DNA from: Bacillota bacterium
Lineage (GTDB): Bacteria; Bacillota; Sulfobacillia; JAJZYS01; JAJZLH01
Reading direction: 5' to 3'
Assembly (NCBI GenBank): GCA_021850485.1
Contig: JAJZLY010000025.1
Location: 124,001-188,000, forward strand
Length of the DNA: 64,000 bases
Program-made: the position numbers and the translations under genes
Notes under the pieces: generated by a model
Databases searched by the model: none
What the model was told of the DNA's origin: nothing
The model's input: the letters and a program-made list of their open reading frames with translations, nothing else
Part shown: positions 16,043 to 24,655 of the stretch, piece after piece
Position numbering within the stretch: position 1 is the first letter of the stretch
Layout: every line of letters begins with the position of its first letter

Positions 16043-18777
16043 AGCTGGCCACCGCCCAAGCGGGCGAGAACCTCCGCACAGCGGTCACAGATCTGACCTG
16101 CCTCCCGCGCCATCACCTCCGGCAGAACCCGCCAGCAGCGCTCACACTTATGCCCTGCCGCCACTTCGACGGCGATCTTGATCTCGTCTCCATGGCCGTC
16201 GCAGATGGTCACCTGGGACACCACGAACAAGGTCGGCAGCAGCTCCGCGGCCTGCTGCAGGCTCTTCAGTGCACTCCCCGCCGCCGTCAGCACCACGCCT
16301 GCCTCCAGCGAAGAGCGGATGTGGCCGGCTGCCCGCATCGTTTCCAGTTCGCGCAGCACCCGGGCGCGCAGTCGGTCGAGCTCGAGGTAACGGGCTTCTA
16401 ACGCCTCGTCATACCAGCCTTGAGCTGCCGGAAACGAGGCCAGCTGCACTGTTTCCGGGTCTTGAGGTGGATGCGGCAGATAGCGCCAGGCTTCTTCCGA
16501 AGTGAAGGTCATGATCGGGGCCAGCAACAGGATGAGAGAGCGGGCCAGGTGCTCGCAAACAGCCACGGCAGCTTGGCGCTGCGAGTCCTCGGGGTGGGCT
16601 GTGTAGAGCAAATCCTTGCGCACATCCAAATAGAAACTGGACAGATCGACTGCTGCGAAGTTCACCAGCTGCTGGGTCACGATGTGGAAGTCAAAGCGGC
16701 GGTAGGCATTGTCCACCCGTTCGATCACCCGCTCCATCCGCGACAAAATGAGCCGTTCCAATTCGGGCAATTCGTGAGACGGCGGCAGAGGCAACGAGAC
16801 GTCCCCGACGTTGCCCAGCAAAAAACGGATGGTGTTTCTAAGTTTGCGATAGGCCTCGGCGGTTTGGGCCAAGATGGTGTCCGACACCGAAATGTCGGCC
16901 CGATAGTCCGAAGACGCCACCCAAAGCCGCAAGATGTCGGCTCCGTATGTCGTCATCAACTCGGCCGGTGTCACCACGTTGCCGCGGCTCTTGGACATCT
17001 TGTCCCCCAGCTGGTCGGTGACGAATCCATGCGAGAGCACCTGGCGGTACGGGGCCGCGCCGCGGATCGCCACCGCCGTCGTCAGTGATGAGTTGAACCA
17101 GCCGCGAAACTGATCTGTCCCCTCCAGATAGAGATCGGCGGGCCAGCCCAGCCCCTCGGCGCCGCCCAACACCGAGGCATGCGAAGACCCCGAATCAAAC
17201 CAGACGTCGAGGATGTCGGTCTCCTTGCGAAAGACCCTTCCGCCGCACTGTGGGCAGGTGAAGCCCGGGGGCAAGAAGGTCTCAGCCGGCTGCGTAAACC
17301 AGACGTCTGACCCCTTTTCGGCAAACACCTCAGCGATGGTGTGCGCCGCCTCGCTCACCACAATCCGCTGGCAAGACTGGCAGTACAGCGCCGGGATCGG
17401 CAGGCCCCAGGCCCGTTGCCGGGAGATGCACCACTCGCCTCGCTCCTCGGTCATCTGGCGCATGCGGGCCTCACCCCAGGCCGGACTCCACGACACCTCA
17501 GCAATCGCCGCCAAGAGCTGGGGCCGGATTTTGGAGATTGATCCGAACCACTGCTCGGTCGCCCGAAACAAGATCTGGTTGTGACACCGCCAGCAGTGCG
17601 GATAGCTGTGCCGGTAGGCGAGTTCATGCACCAGACGCCGGCGCGCCCGCAACTGCTCGACGATGGGCGCATAGGCGGCCGAGTAGTGGGTGCCTGCCAA
17701 GCTGCCGGCCTGGGCGGAAAACACGCCCTTGCCGTCGATCGGCACCGCCACTTCGAGCTGGGCAGCCCGGCCCAGGTCGAAGTCCTCCTCCCCGTGTCCA
17801 GGGGCAGTGTGGACCACTCCGGTGCCCTCTGAATCAGTGACGTGCTGGCCTGCCAACACCGGCACGGTCCGAGTTTCCAGGGGATGGTCCACGCCGGCGC
17901 CGACCATGGTCTGCCCTGGGAATTCTGCCTGGACCGGGCCGAGATCAAGGGCTGCCTGCAGGCGCTGATGGGCGCTTTTGCCCAGCACCAGGGTGCCGTG
18001 CGGACTGCTGGTGCGGACATAGGTTAGCTCCGGGTGCACGGCCAGGGCTCGGTTTGCCGGCAGGGTCCAAGCCGTGGTGGTCCAAGCGAGAAGCTGATCT
18101 CCAGAGCGCAACTCGCCGCTCGCATCCACCACCGGGAAGGCCACAAACAGAGATGGCGAGGTGATGTCTTGATACTCGATCTCAGCCTCGGCCAGTGCGG
18201 TTTCACAGTCCGGACACCAGTTGACCGACTTGAAGTCCTTGTTGATCAGCCCCAGCTCGTACATCCGGGCAAAGACCCGTACCTCTTCTGCTTCGAAGGC
18301 CGGGCTCAAGGTAACATACGGATGGTCCCAGTCGGCCCGTACCCCCAGCCGCTTGAACTCGTCACTCATGATGCCGATGTACTCCTGGGCATAGGCCCGA
18401 CAGGCCTGACGCAGCTTCACGGGATCGAGTCGGATGTCGTTGCCCTCGCGCAGCTGAACCGCCCGCTCAATCGGCAGTCCGTGCGTGTCCCAGCCCGGGA
18501 CGTAGCGGGCATCTTTGCCCTGCATGGTCCAGTACTTATTGATCATGTCTTTGAGGGATTTGTTGAGCAGGGTACCGAGGTGGATGTGGCCGTTGGCGTA
18601 GGGCGGACCGTCGTGTAAGACGAACGGCGGCTTACCCACCCTGGCCTGGCGCACCTTGGCCAGCAGGTCCATCTCCTGCCAGCGAGCCAGTTGCTCCGGC
18701 TCCCGCATAGCCAGGTCAGCGCGCATCGGGAACTCGGTACGGGGCAGGCTCAGCGTGGACTTCAAATCCTCAGCCAC
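16039..18777 (-). CDS. ileS: isoleucyl-tRNA synthetase
   Basis: This class I synthetase charges tRNA-Ile. The HIGH-type motif is G-H-I-H-L-G at residues 63-68, and K-M-S-K-S begins at about residue 593. The editing domain contains the expected W-T-T-T-A-W-T-L-P segment. The C-terminal zinc ribbon is seen as C-E-R-C-W and C-D-R-C, as in bacterial-type IleS. The length of 912 residues fits. GTG 18777 is preceded by GGAGG at 9 bases. It is the first gene of the long operon and has its own T-box leader. Confidence 0.95.
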   Translation of the reverse strand: MAEDLKSTLSLPRTEFPMRADLAMREPEQLARWQEMDLLAKVRQARVGKPPFVLHDGPPYANGHIHLGTLLNKSLKDMINKYWTMQGKDARYVPGWDTHGLPIERAVQLREGNDIRLDPVKLRQACRAYAQEYIGIMSDEFKRLGVRADWDHPYVTLSPAFEAEEVRVFARMYELGLINKDFKSVNWCPDCETALAEAEIEYQDITSPSLFVAFPVVDASGELRSGDQLLAWTTTAWTLPANRALAVHPELTYVRTSSPHGTLVLGKSAHQRLQAALDLGPVQAEFPGQTMVGAGVDHPLETRTVPVLAGQHVTDSEGTGVVHTAPGHGEEDFDLGRAAQLEVAVPIDGKGVFSAQAGSLAGTHYSAAYAPIVEQLRARRRLVHELAYRHSYPHCWRCHNQILFRATEQWFGSISKIRPQLLAAIAEVSWSPAWGEARMRQMTEERGEWCISRQRAWGLPIPALYCQSCQRIVVSEAAHTIAEVFAEKGSDVWFTQPAETFLPPGFTCPQCGGRVFRKETDILDVWFDSGSSHASVLGGAEGLGWPADLYLEGTDQFRGWFNSSLTTAVAIRGAAPYRQVLSHGFVTDQLGDKMSKSRGNVVTPAELMTTYGADILRLWVASSDYRADISVSDTILAQTAEAYRKLRNTIRFLLGNVGDVSLPLPPSHELPELERLILSRMERVIERVDNAYRRFDFHIVTQQLVNFAAVDLSSFYLDVRKDLLYTAHPEDSQRQAAVAVCEHLARSLILLLAPIMTFTSEEAWRYLPHPPQDPETVQLASFPAAQGWYDEALEARYLELDRLRARVLRELETMRAAGHIRSSLEAGVVLTAAGSALKSLQQAAELLPTLFVVSQVTICDGHGDEIKIAVEVAAGHKCERCWRVLPEVMAREAGQICDRCAEVLARLGGGQL

Positions 18778-18808
18778 GGTCCGGCGCCTCCTTGAAGCAG
18801 CCTTGGTG

Positions 18809-19025
18809 AAAACAAAACGGCCCGTACGCCAAAGGGCGGACGGACCGCGGTACCACCTTCGTTGGGGTTGCCCCCACTCGAACCCGCTAACGGGGGGATC
18901 CGGCCACGGCTACTACCTTCACCACGGCCCTCTCGAGGGATACCGCCCAAGTCGCCGCCCCGCCTTGCACCGGCTGCGGGTCGCTGTTGCGACGTTGCCC
19001 GGACGGGCTGTCTCGATCATCGGTT
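18809..19025 (-). promoter_or_regulatory. T-box riboswitch leader of ileS
   Basis: The T-box core AAGGTGGTACCGCGG lies at 18859-18845 on the minus strand; its UGGU pairs with the NCCA end of uncharged tRNA with discriminator A. It is followed by a terminator stem of about 13 bp with one mismatch (18847-18835 with 18830-18818) and a T-rich tract at 18817-18809. The upstream 160 bases hold several GC-rich stems. An isoleucine AUC that could be the specifier lies near 19017-19015, but I could not fold Stem I, so that assignment is tentative. Uncharged tRNA-Ile should favour the antiterminator and read-through into ileS and the genes behind it. Confidence 0.9.
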
Positions 19026-19031
19026 CGTAAA

Positions 19032-19060
19032 ATCCTACCACGGGCCGAGGTCGCGGTCAA
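19032..19060 (-). promoter_or_regulatory. sigma-A-type promoter of the ileS-pyr operon
   Basis: On the minus strand TTGACC (19060-19055) and TAGGAT (19037-19032) are separated by exactly 17 bases. Transcription would start near 19025, just ahead of the T-box leader. The promoter lies 155 bases inside the upstream flank of the divergent plus-strand gene at 19215. Confidence 0.75.
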
Positions 19061-19179
19061 AACCGCCACGACGTCAGCGTCGGCCGCCGCACCGGGCCCT
19101 TGCCTGGCGGGTCGGGGCGAACCAGCCAGCACGGCACGCCAGACCACGTCAACAGGGCCAATGCCCACAGAGATCCCGG

Positions 19180-19208
19180 TTGTCGGCAAGGCTGCACTCG
19201 GGTACGAT
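19180..19208 (+). promoter_or_regulatory. promoter placing the start site at a GTG codon (leaderless mRNA)
   Basis: TTGTCG (19180-19185) and TACGAT (19203-19208) are spaced by 17 bases. The next gene begins with GTG at 19215, seven bases after the -10 box, which is where transcription would begin. No ribosome site is present in front of that GTG, consistent with a leaderless transcript. Confidence 0.55.
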
Positions 19209-19214
19209 GGCATT

Positions 19215-19994
19215 GTGACCGCTACTAACGTTGCCTTTTTGACCCTCTTCCTCCCCCCGTCTGACGCCCTCACGGGTGCTCCCCGCGCGCTCGAAACGGC
19301 AACTCGCCAGGCGTTGTCGGCGCTCGACCGCTCCCAGGTCGACACCGTCGTGATGGTCGACTCAAGCTGGCGTAGCCGCACGCTCAGCGTCTCCTTACCA
19401 ACCGACCCCGCCGGTCGCCACCTGGCCGAGGCGGTGCGCGCTGAGTTGGCGGAGCGAGACTTCTGGCCCGGCCCAGCAGATCCCGCTTGGGAAGCCACTG
19501 CCCGGCGCCACTTCGCCATTTGGCAGCATGATGCCCCCACCGCCTTGGTCGCCGTCAGCGTGCCACCGCACACACCGGATCGGGCGATGGCCGTTGGTGA
19601 AGCCATCGCCGCAGCCTGTGCCACGATGCCAGGCAACACAGCGCTGGTCGTGACCGGGGCCATCACCGCAGGCCATGAGCGATCGTCCGAAGGCCCCCTT
19701 GGCTTCGAGCAGGCGCTGCGCCAGCTGCTCGAACAGGCAGCTGGACCGGAGATCTTGAACGTGGGTGCCGAGTTGTGGATTGGTGGCCGTCCAGAGGCTG
19801 AACTAGGGCATCTGTTTGTCTTAATGGGTGCGGCCCCCGGCCGCACCGCAACCTACCTGGCCGAATGGCAGTCAGCGGGGGCCGCCTACGCAGTGATCTC
19901 CTTCGGCGAAGCGCCAGCACTCCCGCCCCTCGCTCCCAGTGCGTCACCGACCATCTTCCGGTTGACCCTGAAGGGAGAGTCGCCCAGTGCCTGA
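19215..19994 (+). CDS. class III extradiol dioxygenase (LigB/MEMO)-like protein
   Basis: The 259-residue protein has the layout of the LigB/MEMO-type fold: an N-terminal L-F-L-P-P segment, V-D-T-V-V-M-V-D-S in the place of the usual strand with metal ligands, V-P-P-H-T-P, and A-L-V-V-T-G-A-I-T-A-G-H in place of the S-G-D-L-S-H strand. Most metal-ligand histidines are missing, so it may be a non-catalytic relative. GTG 19215 is chosen because the upstream frame is low-complexity and contains the ileS promoter region. The next two genes overlap in series, so the three form an operon. The assignment is by pattern only. Confidence 0.5.
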   Translation: MTATNVAFLTLFLPPSDALTGAPRALETATRQALSALDRSQVDTVVMVDSSWRSRTLSVSLPTDPAGRHLAEAVRAELAERDFWPGPADPAWEATARRHFAIWQHDAPTALVAVSVPPHTPDRAMAVGEAIAAACATMPGNTALVVTGAITAGHERSSEGPLGFEQALRQLLEQAAGPEILNVGAELWIGGRPEAELGHLFVLMGAAPGRTATYLAEWQSAGAAYAVISFGEAPALPPLAPSASPTIFRLTLKGESPSA

Positions 19995-20412
19995 GCCTTC
20001 CAGACCCAGCGCTTTTCTGGGTCTCATGCTGCCGGCTGCCGACGGAGCTGAGCGCGCGGCCACTACCGACCTTCTGGCCAATGTGGTGGCCTGTGTGCTG
20101 GACGAGGCGCTCCTTCGCCGAATCGGTGAGTTTCAGTGGCAAGATTCCTTCGTGGTGGCCCCGCCCACCTACGACGCAGCGGTGCCGGTGAATCGCTGGG
20201 AGCGCGCCGCCTGTCACTTCTGGGACACCTTGTTCACCGGCCAGGTGTATATTGGGCCAACAGATCGCGGTCGGCTGATCTACCTGTTGGGAGATGTCTT
20301 CAAGGCGGCGGAGCGCTGTCGCGCCGGGGACATCTGCATGATGATGGGCCACTCGCTGTGGCAGCGCGTCCTGCAAGCGCTGAGCGCACCCTCCGGGGAG
20401 GCGGCTTCGTGA
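19987..20412 (+). CDS. hypothetical protein, 141 residues
   Basis: I do not recognise this family. The protein is soluble, has no signal peptide or membrane segment, and contains a tryptophan-rich middle (R-W-E-R-A-A-C-H-F-W-D). GTG 19987 overlaps the end of the previous gene by 8 bases and has AGGGAG about 9 bases upstream. Its stop overlaps the next start as GTGA. Tight coupling on both sides argues that it is real and works with its neighbours. Confidence 0.65.
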   Translation: MPEPSRPSAFLGLMLPAADGAERAATTDLLANVVACVLDEALLRRIGEFQWQDSFVVAPPTYDAAVPVNRWERAACHFWDTLFTGQVYIGPTDRGRLIYLLGDVFKAAERCRAGDICMMMGHSLWQRVLQALSAPSGEAAS

Positions 20413-21008
20413 CCGACCTTCAGATCAAGCGCTTTTCCCTCTTCGTCTTCTTCTTGTTCTTCGCCGTGATGGTTGTGTTCAGTGCCCTGGCCCAAACCTT
20501 TGGCAGCACCACTTTGGCCCATCTCTCCACCATGGTCAGCCACGGCTTCCAGCGCAGCCTCTTTTCGGCTCTGCTCTTTTCCCACTCGCCTCTGCTGCGC
20601 GCCGGGGGCATCTTCTTGAACAACCTGAAGGTGTTGGCCGTGGTCTTGGCCGCCGCCGGGCTGCTCAGGGTGAAGAACCGAGGGGCCCGGTTTGTGGGCT
20701 ACATCGGGCTTTCCCTGTTCGTTGGCCTGCTGATCGTCAACGCCGTGGTTGGCGGTCTGGTCGTGACCGCCATCGCCCGCGCCCACCACGCCGCTTGGCC
20801 ACTGGTGATGCTGGCTGGCATCTTGCCGCACGGCGTCTTTGAAATCGGCGCCTACGCCTTTGGCATCGGCCTGGCGGTGGCCGCCTCTCGGCCAGCGGGT
20901 GTGCGTAGCCGCGTGCTCTACCACACCCTGTTGCCGGTCTTTTTGCTCCTCCTGGCCGCCCTAGTCGAGAGCTTCGTGACCCCTCTGCTCCTCGGTCTGG
21001 TCACCTGA
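20409..21008 (+). CDS. SpoIIM / DUF95 family membrane protein
   Basis: The 199-residue integral membrane protein has about five hydrophobic segments and the family motif L-P-H-G-V-F-E-I-G-A-Y near residue 140. SpoIIM in Bacillus takes part in septal peptidoglycan degradation during engulfment; DUF95 relatives are broader. GTG 20409 has GGAGG 7 bases upstream. The frame before that is antisense-like. It closes the plus-strand trio and converges on the orphan methyltransferase. Confidence 0.75.
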   Translation: MTDLQIKRFSLFVFFLFFAVMVVFSALAQTFGSTTLAHLSTMVSHGFQRSLFSALLFSHSPLLRAGGIFLNNLKVLAVVLAAAGLLRVKNRGARFVGYIGLSLFVGLLIVNAVVGGLVVTAIARAHHAAWPLVMLAGILPHGVFEIGAYAFGIGLAVAASRPAGVRSRVLYHTLLPVFLLLLAALVESFVTPLLLGLVT

Positions 21009-21052
21009 CCTGGCCGATTCCTTCTCACCGACTTGCCCAGCCGACTCGCCGC

Positions 21053-21856
21053 TTATGGAGGGCTCCAATCCCAAGCCGCCCCCTGCCAGAGGGCGAGACG
21101 GGCGGCGGCCAGGTCGCAGGCCGCAGGCGAGCTGTCTACACCGAAATAGCGCCGGCCCAAGCTGGCGGCTGCCACCAAGGTGGTGCCCGACCCCATGAAC
21201 AGGTCGGCCACCAGGTCGCCTCGATTGGAGGTTGCTGCGATCAGCCTGCTGAGCAGAGCCAGCGGCTTTTGGGTGGGATATCCCAAGCGCTCACCTGACC
21301 AGCCGGTCACGGTCGGAATGTCCGTCCACCAGTCGGTCTCGGGTGTTCCCCGCTCCAGGTCTATCGTCACCTGGCGAGCCCTGGTGGAATGGCGGCCAAT
21401 GGCTTGGGTGTTGGCCTTGTAGGGCCGTCGCGGCATGTGAAAGGTCCAATTCTCACCTTTGACATAGCGCAAGAGCAGGTCGTGCTTGCGCGGGAAGTCT
21501 CGCTTTGGCACGCCCCCGCCGTTATAGCACCACACCACTTCATTGCGACACGTCCCATCTGCCCACAGCTGGTCGAGGGCGAGCCGCATGTGGTGCACAG
21601 AGTGCGCATCCAGATGCAGCCACAACGTCCCGCCCTGGCGGAGCGCCGGCCACAGCCGTCGGCAGCATTCGGTCAGCCAGCCGACCTGCGAGAGGGCTCC
21701 GCGCCACTGGTCACCATAAGCTCCAGCGGGCCCTTGCCGCAGCCGGCCGGTGCCGAACGGCGGGTCCAAGTAGATCAAGTCGATGGTCCCAGGTGGCAAC
21801 AAGGAGGCCGCTGCTTGAGCGTCCCCCTGCCAGATCCCCGGTGCCACTCGGTTCAC
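21053..21856 (-). CDS. orphan site-specific DNA methyltransferase (N6-A or N4-C, beta class)
   Basis: The protein shows motif IV D-P-P-F-G-T near residue 32 and motif I D-L-F-M-G-S-G-T-T near residue 220, that is, motif IV before motif I, the beta-class (CcrM/HinfI-like) order. The target-recognition region lies between. At 267 residues it is compact. No restriction endonuclease is adjacent. GTG 21856 follows the divIVA stop by one base, so it is co-transcribed with division genes. A role in epigenetic or cell-cycle control rather than restriction is inference. Confidence 0.85.
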   Translation of the reverse strand: MNRVAPGIWQGDAQAAASLLPPGTIDLIYLDPPFGTGRLRQGPAGAYGDQWRGALSQVGWLTECCRRLWPALRQGGTLWLHLDAHSVHHMRLALDQLWADGTCRNEVVWCYNGGGVPKRDFPRKHDLLLRYVKGENWTFHMPRRPYKANTQAIGRHSTRARQVTIDLERGTPETDWWTDIPTVTGWSGERLGYPTQKPLALLSRLIAATSNRGDLVADLFMGSGTTLVAAASLGRRYFGVDSSPAACDLAAARLALWQGAAWDWSPP

Positions 21857-21857
21857 G

Positions 21858-22307
21858 TCACTCGCCTTCGCCAGCCGCCTCCAGGATCTTCAGCTGCGAC
21901 TCGAGCAAAGAGCGCGTCTTGGCCCGGAACACCTCCAGCTCGCTCCTCAGCCGGGCCGCCTGCTCCTCCACGGTGCGCACGGCAGCGCGGGCGTCCTCTG
22001 TGATCTTTCGGCCCTCCATGTCGGCCCGATCTGTGATCAGCTGCGCTTCCTTGTGCGCCGTCTCGACCACCTCTTGGGCCGTCTGCTGGGCGACCAAAAG
22101 TGCTTTCTGCAGCTGCTCTTCCAGCGTGCGGTACTGCTGTACCTGGTGCTGGGCCTCTACCACCTGGGTCTTGAGCTCGTCGCGCTCCTTGAGCGCCAAT
22201 TCGAAGTCGCGCACCACTTCGTCCAGGTAGGCGTCAACCTCCTGTTCGTCATAGCCGCGAAACCCCTTCTTGAACTCCTTGTTCTGAATGTCCAGCGGCG
22301 TCAGCAC
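21858..22307 (-). CDS. divIVA: DivIVA-domain protein
   Basis: DivIVA binds negatively curved membrane at poles and septa and recruits partners. The N-terminal membrane-binding segment L-T-P-L-D-I-Q-N-K-E-F and F-R-G-Y-D-E-Q-E-V-D-A-Y-L are textbook. The rest is a coiled coil to the C-terminus. At 149 residues it is of normal length. The neighbours yggT and sepF are its usual companions in Bacillota. Confidence 0.93.
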   Translation of the reverse strand: MLTPLDIQNKEFKKGFRGYDEQEVDAYLDEVVRDFELALKERDELKTQVVEAQHQVQQYRTLEEQLQKALLVAQQTAQEVVETAHKEAQLITDRADMEGRKITEDARAAVRTVEEQAARLRSELEVFRAKTRSLLESQLKILEAAGEGE

Positions 22308-22326
22308 GACCCCACCCCCCTAACCA

Positions 22327-22581
22327 CTACAAGACCCAGAGCACGACCGACATCACCAGATAAACAACCACGATCGCCATCAGCGGCGCCCAGTCGAAAC
22401 CGCCCCAGGTGGGCAGGCGACGGCGAATTGGGCCGATCACGGGTTCGGTCAGGCGGTCCAGTCCATGCACCACCATCCAGTACATACCACCCGGCCGCAC
22501 TGGTGCAAACCAAGTCATCAGGGCCCGGATCAAGATGGCTACGATCAAGAGCTTTCCAATCAACTCGACCAGGAACATCAC
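22327..22581 (-). CDS. yggT: YggT family membrane protein
   Basis: An 84-residue protein with two hydrophobic helices and the conserved middle V-I-G-P-I-R-R-R-L-P. YggT proteins sit between sepF and divIVA in many Gram-positive bacteria; their role is unclear, with links to osmotic stress and division. Tandem starts GTG 22581 and ATG 22578 are both possible. The ribosome site is weak. Confidence 0.88.
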   Translation of the reverse strand: MMFLVELIGKLLIVAILIRALMTWFAPVRPGGMYWMVVHGLDRLTEPVIGPIRRRLPTWGGFDWAPLMAIVVVYLVMSVVLWVL

Positions 22582-22624
22582 AAGTACGAGCAGTCCGACC
22601 CAGCCCTTTCCGGTGGCTCAGCAC

Positions 22625-23071
22625 TCAGGCGCCGAAGTAGTTCGCCTCGCGCTTGGGAGCTTCCTCGGCGGGTTGGGATTCGTCCATCTGCACTTCCACG
22701 TTGGCCGGAGTGACCAAAAAGATCCCTGTGCCGACCCGTTCCAGCCGCCCGTCCAAGGCGTACACCGCGCCGGCCAGAAAGTCCAAAATCGGCTGCGCCT
22801 CACCCTTGGTGATGCCTTCCAGGTTGACGATCACCGGCCGGCGCCCTTTCAGCTGATCGGCAATCTCTTGCACATCCTTACCGTCTGTGGGGTAGGCCAC
22901 CACCACGTGCAGGCCGCCCTTTTGGCTCTGGTTTCCCGGCAGACTGACCAGCGGCACCCGCCGCACCTTGTCCTTGAGCTCTTTGCGGTCTTCCAGCACC
23001 GGAGCGTCGTCTGTGCCCTCTTCTTCCTCAAAGCCAATCATGTTCAGGAACTTGTCCATCATCTTCATCAT
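22625..23071 (-). CDS. sepF: cell division protein SepF
   Basis: SepF polymerises and tethers FtsZ to the membrane and can replace FtsA. The N-terminal amphipathic segment (M-D-K-F-L-N-M-I-G-F), an acidic linker, and the core with V-V-A-Y-P and V-I-V-N-L-E-G followed by F-L-A-G-A-V-Y-A-L-D-G are all present. Tandem ATGs at 23071 and 23068 follow GAGGAGG. In this genome segment it is the only visible FtsZ anchor, because ftsA is absent from the dcw cluster. Confidence 0.93.
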   Translation of the reverse strand: MMKMMDKFLNMIGFEEEEGTDDAPVLEDRKELKDKVRRVPLVSLPGNQSQKGGLHVVVAYPTDGKDVQEIADQLKGRRPVIVNLEGITKGEAQPILDFLAGAVYALDGRLERVGTGIFLVTPANVEVQMDESQPAEEAPKREANYFGA

Positions 23072-23081
23072 CGATCCTCCT

Positions 23082-23792
23082 CTAGATGGCGGGCCTGGCC
23101 CCGAATAGGGCCCGACCGATCCGAATCATGGTGGCACCTTCTTCAATCGCCAACGGAAAGTCATCGCTCATTCCCATCGACAGCTCCAAGAGACTGGGGA
23201 AGCGCCCGATCCACTGCTCCCTCAACATCCGAAGCTGGGCGAAGTCATGCTGTGGATGATCGCGAGAAGCGACGGTCATCAGCCCAGCGAGATTCAGGTG
23301 CTCGCTCTCAGCGACAACTTCCAGTAACCATGGCAATCGTTGCGGTACCACCCCTCCTTTGGTCGCTGCGTCCCCGGTCAACACCTCGACCAGCACCTGG
23401 GGCCGACAACCGAACTGGCCTGCGGCCCGGCTCAACTGCCTGACCAGATCCTCCCGGTCCACAGAGTGGATCCAGGGGAAGAGCCTCACCGCCCAGTTCA
23501 CCTTGTTCGTCTGCAGGCGGCCGATGCCGTGCCAGGTGGCGGCCTCGACACACGGCACCTTCCCACGGGCCTCCTGAACCCGGTTCTCACCGAAATCCAC
23601 GATCCCCAGCCGGGAAGCGGCCTGCACCCGATCCAACGGGACTCCCTTGGTAACGGCGATCACTCGCACCTCCGCCGCCTCACGGTTCGCCGCCAGTGCA
23701 CTCTCGGCCACCTGCCGACGGACCTTTTGGAAACGGTCCAGAAGTTCTGTCAACCCGTTACTATCCCCTTGATTCGCCGCGACCCCTGTCAT
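23082..23792 (-). CDS. yggS: YggS family pyridoxal phosphate homeostasis protein
   Basis: This is a PLP-binding TIM-barrel protein that buffers free PLP. The cofactor lysine is in A-V-T-K-G-V. G-E-N-R-V-Q-E, W-H-G-I-G-R-L-Q-T-N-K and the C-terminal S-M-G-M-S-D-D-F with I-R-I-G-R-A-L-F-G are family signatures. ATG 23792 overlaps the pgeF stop as ATGA and gives 236 residues. A TTG further in is a less likely start. Confidence 0.92.
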   Translation of the reverse strand: MTGVAANQGDSNGLTELLDRFQKVRRQVAESALAANREAAEVRVIAVTKGVPLDRVQAASRLGIVDFGENRVQEARGKVPCVEAATWHGIGRLQTNKVNWAVRLFPWIHSVDREDLVRQLSRAAGQFGCRPQVLVEVLTGDAATKGGVVPQRLPWLLEVVAESEHLNLAGLMTVASRDHPQHDFAQLRMLREQWIGRFPSLLELSMGMSDDFPLAIEEGATMIRIGRALFGARPAI

Positions 23793-24619
23793 TCCTGCTT
23801 CTGCAGGCCAATTAAGGCCGCAATTCTGCCGCTCGCCTGACCGTCTCGCCGGTAGGAGAAAAGCAGCTGCTCGGCGCACCTGGTGCAGAGCCTAGAAGCC
23901 AGTATAGACGCCGGTTTCAGGCCATGTCTACGCAAGATTTCTGCCTGCAGCGAGACCAAATCGACGCGGCCATCTGCCGTCTCAGCGAGTGCCCACGCGT
24001 GATTTTTCAAAATTTCGCGGCCAACTTCCGGTCCGACAGGATAGCACTCCGGGCCAATTGCCGGGCCGATCGCGGCCTCAAGCTCATCAGGACCACAAGC
24101 GCATAGACGACATAATTCTTCAACCGCCGCCTCCGTCACACCGGCAGCCGTGCCCCGCCACCCGGCATGCACCACGCCGATGCCCTGCCCCTTCTTGGCT
24201 CTGAGCAATACGGGCACGCAGTCCGCCACCACCACAGAGAGGACCACGCCTGTCAGCCGGGTGACCTGGGCATCCGCCTGCACCAAGGCGTTCATCGGCC
24301 AACCTGCTGCCGGCGCCTGCGAGACCACAGCGACATCGGCGCCGTGCACCTGGTGGATGGCGGCCACCGGCCAAGCGGGGGCGCCGACTGCGCTCAGAAG
24401 CCGTCTGCGGTTTTCCGCCACCTTGGCCGGATCATCGCCACTTGAGAGCGACGGGTTCATGGACTGATAGGCGCCCTCGGACACGCCGCCCAGTCTGGTC
24501 GAGAACGCCGCCAGAACGCCATCGTCAGCCCACGACGGGGGCTGCAACAGGGCAACGCCTTGGTGCCAGCAGATGGCCAGCGGCTCTTGGGGAGGCAGGA
24601 GGATGGCGGCGGTACTCAC
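23789..24619 (-). CDS. pgeF: peptidoglycan editing factor PgeF (YfiH/LACC1 family)
   Basis: Family members were named polyphenol oxidases; later work points to purine nucleoside or muropeptide editing activities. The copper/zinc-site motifs are I-H-Q-V-H-G (first His pair), V-V-V-A-D-C-V-P-V-L, V-H-A-G-W-R-G and a late C-T-R. F-S-T-R-L-G-G-V-S marks the N-terminal side. GTG 24619 is given as the start. An earlier GTG at 24661 has GAGGTGA upstream but would overlap the first codons of the divergent gene at 24656, so the true start is uncertain. Confidence 0.88.
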   Translation of the reverse strand: MSTAAILLPPQEPLAICWHQGVALLQPPSWADDGVLAAFSTRLGGVSEGAYQSMNPSLSSGDDPAKVAENRRRLLSAVGAPAWPVAAIHQVHGADVAVVSQAPAAGWPMNALVQADAQVTRLTGVVLSVVVADCVPVLLRAKKGQGIGVVHAGWRGTAAGVTEAAVEELCRLCACGPDELEAAIGPAIGPECYPVGPEVGREILKNHAWALAETADGRVDLVSLQAEILRRHGLKPASILASRLCTRCAEQLLFSYRRDGQASGRIAALIGLQKQE

Positions 24620-24655
24620 GAATGCTTGGCCACTCGACAGATCGGGAGGGTACTG

